In this document: one piece after another, positions 5,838-7,833 of the stretch
Layout: each line of letters opens with the position of its first letter
Numbering within the stretch: position 1 is the stretch's first letter
Assembly (NCBI GenBank): GCA_027335545.1
Contig: DAHWHV010000583.1
Location: 1 to 7,833 of the forward strand
Origin: Clostridia bacterium
GTDB taxonomy: Bacteria; Bacillota_E; RBS10-35; JAJYVN01
Length of the DNA stretch: 7,833 nt
Reading direction: 5' to 3'
Notes under the pieces: generated by a model
Told to the model about the DNA's origin: nothing
The model's database searches: none
The model's input: only the letters and a program-made list of their open reading frames with translations
Position numbers and translations under genes: made by a program

Positions 5838-5870
5838 GGGCGGTGCCGCCAAACTTCTGCAGCACCGCCC
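5838..5870 (-). terminator. Terminator hairpin abutting the enolase-family stop codon (copy B)
   Basis: GGGCGGTGC (5838-5846) and GCACCGCCC (5862-5870) form a 9-bp stem, with two more pairs possible inside. On the minus strand the stop TAG (5872-5870) runs directly into the stem, sharing its last base. There is no U run. Position and strength make transcription termination or 3'-end protection likely. It shares 16 identical bases with copy A at 5698-5713. Confidence 0.6.
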
Positions 5871-7000
5871 TAGCGACTGACCTCGAACGCCGCGGCCAGG
5901 CGCGCCTGATCGGGGAGCACGCCAAGGCCGATCCCGTCGGGGATGCGCACGCACCCGGCGTCGATGCGCAGCGGCAACTCCACCGGATCGACGGCGCCCG
6001 ACGTGCGGCTGTTGGCCAGCTCGGCCTGGGTGCCGCGCCGGGCGTCCAGGCCCTCGATCGAAAACTCGTAGTAGCCATCGCACTCGGGCGTGGCGGCCGC
6101 TAGGTGCAGCGCCGCGGCGAACCCGATCCCGCGCGTCGTGTTGTGCGGCACGTAGCGGATGTCGAAGGCCCGGCAGAGGGTCGCGACTCGGCGCGCGTTC
6201 GTCAGGCCGCCACACTTCACGGGGTCCGCGCCGTACAGGTGGCAGGCGCCGCGGCTGATGAAGTCCCGGAAGGTGAAGAGGTCCCAGTCCTGCTCACCGA
6301 CGTGGATCGGCACCGGCAGGGTGCGCGCCAGGCGCACGTAGGCCTCGATGTCCCGGTACGGGCACGGCTCCTCGAAGTGATGGATGCCGTAGCGTTCGAC
6401 CCGCTGGTAGAGTTGCACCGCCTGGATGTAGGTGTAGGAGCCGTTGGCGTCGATCATCAGGCGGATCGCGCTCCCGATGGCGGCCCGCACGGCGCGGACC
6501 TTCTCCGCATCCGCCTCCAGGTCCACCGGCCCCCCCGTCCCGTAGCGTGGCCCGACCTTGACCTTCACGGCCCCGAACCCGTGCCGGTCGATCGCGGCGG
6601 CGAGCTTCGCGGCCTCCTGCGCCGGCGCTAGGTCGCGGCTCATGCTGGAGGCGTACAGCGGCACGGAGTCGCGGTAGCGGCCCCCCAGGAGGTTGTAGAC
6701 CGGCTGGCCGAGGAGCCGCGCCCGCAGGTCCCAGAGCGCGATGTCCAGGCCACTGTATGCGGCCGCCAAGAGCTGCCCGCTGAGCTTGTAGTGGCGGCGG
6801 AGGACCCGCTCCTCAATGGCCTCGGCCATGAACGGGTCCATGCCCAGGACGGCGGGGCGGATCACCGTCGCGAACAGCTCCCGCAGGACGGCGGGCTGCA
6901 AGGGGCTGCACTCGCCGAAGCCGACCCCGCCTCCGTCGGACTCCACCTGCACGTAGAAGCGAGAGCGGGACGCGTAACAGACCACCGCGCTGATGCGCAC
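5870..7000 (-). CDS. Mandelate racemase/muconate lactonizing enzyme family (enolase superfamily), probable acid-sugar dehydratase
   Basis: 376 aa from a GTG at 7000, preceded by AAGGGG (complement of 7010-7015). N-terminal capping domain (about 1-125), then a TIM barrel. Catalytic residues match the mandelate racemase subgroup: K146-V-K148 (MR K164/K166); metal ligands D184 (followed by x-N186), E210 and E236 (MR D195, E221, E247); the D259/H286 dyad (MR D270/H297); and E312 (MR E317). Spacings D184-E210-E236-D259-H286 (26, 26, 23, 27) equal those in MR. The enzyme should abstract the alpha-proton of a carboxylate using Mg2+, giving dehydration of an aldonate or similar acid sugar, or racemisation. 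A Gly/Pro segment (151-159) lengthens the loop after KVK. No sugar transporter or aldolase gene is nearby, so substrate is open. The stop TAG runs into a terminator hairpin. Confidence 0.93.
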   Translation of the reverse strand: MRISAVVCYASRSRFYVQVESDGGGVGFGECSPLQPAVLRELFATVIRPAVLGMDPFMAEAIEERVLRRHYKLSGQLLAAAYSGLDIALWDLRARLLGQPVYNLLGGRYRDSVPLYASSMSRDLAPAQEAAKLAAAIDRHGFGAVKVKVGPRYGTGGPVDLEADAEKVRAVRAAIGSAIRLMIDANGSYTYIQAVQLYQRVERYGIHHFEEPCPYRDIEAYVRLARTLPVPIHVGEQDWDLFTFRDFISRGACHLYGADPVKCGGLTNARRVATLCRAFDIRYVPHNTTRGIGFAAALHLAAATPECDGYYEFSIEGLDARRGTQAELANSRTSGAVDPVELPLRIDAGCVRIPDGIGLGVLPDQARLAAAFEVSR

Positions 7001-7015
7001 GGCCGCCCCCCCCTT
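7001..7015 (-). promoter_or_regulatory. Ribosome-binding site with G8 run deciding the enolase-family start
   Basis: On the minus strand AAGGGGGGGG (complement of 7006-7015) followed by CGGCC leads into the GTG at 7000. The AAGGGG part lies 9 nt from the start, and the protein from here begins as family members do (VRISAVVCYA). The eight-G run is unusual and could slip. Confidence 0.55.
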
Positions 7016-7175
7016 CGCATCAAGCCCCCCATGGAGGCCCACCGCAGGCACGGCGACACCGCCGCTCAGGCCCAGCACCACGCGCCGCCGCCAGAGGCAC
7101 CAAGCGCCACTCCCGCCGGGGCCGGCGTGTGGGGTGCGGTGCCAGGCCCCGGGGCCGGAAGTGGTCGCCGCCACA

Positions 7176-7195
7176 GGGGTCGACGCAGCGACCCC
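7176..7195 (-). terminator. Hairpin abutting the DinB-family stop codon
   Basis: GGGGTCG (7176-7182) and CGACCCC (7189-7195) pair perfectly around a 6-nt loop. On the minus strand the hairpin begins directly after the stop TAG (7198-7196). The following TGTGGC is not a U run. It may terminate or attenuate transcription into the enolase-family gene 195 bp downstream, or stabilise the mRNA 3' end. Confidence 0.5.
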
Positions 7196-7705
7196 CTAGA
7201 CCAATTGGCGGATGATCTGCATCTGTCCGAAGTGCTGCAGCTGATGGCTCGGCAGCAGGGTGAGCATCCAGCGCACCGTGGCCGTGCGCTCCGGGCCCAT
7301 GACGACCTCGCGCTCGAGGTCGGCCTCCCGCAGACTGGCCAGGGCCTCCCGGAGGAGGCCGCGCGCCTGCTCCGCCTTGGCGCGGAGCGTGGCGGCCGTC
7401 TCGCCCTGGGGCTGGGGCAACGGGCTCTGCGGCCCGTCCATAAGATAGGCGGCGCGGAGGGGCGCCGGGATGTCCCCGGGTTGGCGGCCCGTGAGGCGGT
7501 AGGCCATGCGCACCTCCGTGGCCGCGACGTGCAGGGCCAGCGCCGCCAGGCTGTTGTGCAGCCCGGCGGGGACCCGTGCCAACCGCTCCGGGCCCAGTTC
7601 GGAGAGCAGGTCCAGGAGACGCGCCTGACCGGCGTCGAGCCCGACACAGCGCACGGCGATGGCGGTATCCAGGCCGCTGGGCGGCGGAGCGTCCATCTTC
7701 GGCAT
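7196..7705 (-). CDS. DinB/YfiT-like helical metalloprotein
   Basis: 169 aa. The ATG at 7705 is preferred over the in-frame GTG at 7714 because GGAGG (complement of 7714-7718) lies 8 nt before the ATG and overlaps the GTG. The protein looks like a four-helix bundle typical of DinB_2 in length and layout: L-H59-VAATEVRMAYRLTG in helix 2 and H154-QLQ-H158-FGQMQIIRQLV in the last helix. H59, H154 and H158 are the expected metal-binding triad, and H-x3-H-x-GQ followed by I-x-R is the family's C-terminal signature. Members include bacillithiol or mycothiol S-transferases, maleylpyruvate isomerase and many damage-induced proteins of unknown function. The specific reaction here cannot be assigned. 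It lies upstream of the enolase-family gene on the same strand, separated by a hairpin. Confidence 0.9.
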   Translation of the reverse strand: MPKMDAPPPSGLDTAIAVRCVGLDAGQARLLDLLSELGPERLARVPAGLHNSLAALALHVAATEVRMAYRLTGRQPGDIPAPLRAAYLMDGPQSPLPQPQGETAATLRAKAEQARGLLREALASLREADLEREVVMGPERTATVRWMLTLLPSHQLQHFGQMQIIRQLV

Positions 7706-7713
7706 CTGTCGCA

Positions 7714-7718
7714 CCTCC
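7714..7718 (-). promoter_or_regulatory. Shine-Dalgarno sequence fixing the DinB-family start
   Basis: GGGGAGGTG on the minus strand puts GGAGG 8 nt before the ATG at 7705. The same 8-nt spacing is seen for the secreted protein and the cyclase genes. A start at the GTG of 7714 would lie inside this site. Confidence 0.7.
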
Positions 7719-7833
7719 CCGGGTTCGGCCGAGGTCTCGGAGGGGCCCCGCCGGAGCGGCTGGCGGCTCGGCGGGCTGTCGCCCGGCAGCGCGCCGGGCC
7801 CCGGTTAGGGCGCGCCCCCCCTGGCGGGGGCCC

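Larger units (their letters stand above)
5223..5869. other. 647-bp gap rich in repeats and hairpins, no convincing gene
   Basis: The gap lies between the convergent ends of the cyclase and enolase-family genes. Open frames translate to Arg/Gly/Pro-rich sequence with no domain. Contents from left: a perfect 24-bp tandem duplication (5356-5403); GGCCGT-GGGA-ACGGCC (5433-5448) and CGGG-GAAA-CCCG (5461-5472), both small hairpins with GNRA-type loops; degenerate direct repeats beginning GCCTC (5503, 5582, 5617, 5656); GCGCGTGGGC twice at a 13-bp period (5635, 5648); and three larger hairpins listed separately. The length is unusual for a convergent gap, which normally needs only a terminator. Confidence 0.6.

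Noticed and set aside
5796..5840. A tRNA-like segment near GGGACTCGCACC
   Set aside because: There is no acceptor stem, anticodon arm or TTC loop sequence in the right arrangement on either strand.
7801..7833. The C-terminal end of another minus-strand gene, with stop TAA at 7807-7805
   Set aside because: Only about eight codons would be in the window, with no recognisable sequence. Nearby G-C palindromes (7808-7817) and the CCCCC-TGGC-GGGGG hairpin (7817-7830) are equally consistent with non-coding DNA.

Overview
The window is extremely G+C rich (about three quarters or more by eye). It reads as an ordinary chromosomal stretch of a high-GC bacterium. Every intact gene except the lipoprotein gene has a purine-rich Shine-Dalgarno-like sequence about 5-9 nt before its start, and two genes start with GTG. 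This fits an actinobacterium or a high-GC Bacillota lineage (Sulfobacillus/Thermaerobacter-like). The sequence alone does not decide between them.

I support seven protein genes. From left to right they are: the first 31 codons of a HAD-family phosphatase-like gene (minus, runs off the left edge); a secreted protein with two copies of a Trp/Cys-rich repeat and a propeller-like C-terminal part (629-1972, minus); a divergent lipoprotein resembling the DUF3298/RsiV group (2266-3057, plus); a small metal-type cupin (3277-3642, minus); a seven-helix membrane diguanylate cyclase with an intact GGDEF motif (4107-5222, plus); a mandelate racemase-type enolase-superfamily enzyme (5870-7000, minus); and a DinB/YfiT-like helical metalloprotein (7196-7705, minus). 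Many long open frames antisense to these genes are by-products of high G+C and are not annotated.

Three long gaps hold no convincing gene. 94-628 has a direct repeat that overlaps the HAD gene's ribosome-binding site, plus a possible terminator. 3643-4106 has a cluster of GGGCGACGCC-type near-palindromes between the divergent cupin and cyclase genes. 5223-5869 is rich in repeats and hairpins: a perfect 24-bp tandem duplication, degenerate spaced repeats, two related GGCGGTGC/GCACCGCC hairpins and a long two-part hairpin.

The genes do not form one obvious pathway. Gene orientation switches often and the only codirectional close pair is dinB-like to enolase-like (195-bp gap). Three proteins are envelope-associated (secreted repeat protein, lipoprotein, membrane cyclase), which hints at surface sensing, but no functional link is shown. 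I see no phage, transposase, CRISPR, toxin-antitoxin or defence genes. The most novel items are the Trp/Cys repeat domain of the secreted protein and the structured, repeat-bearing region 5223-5875.
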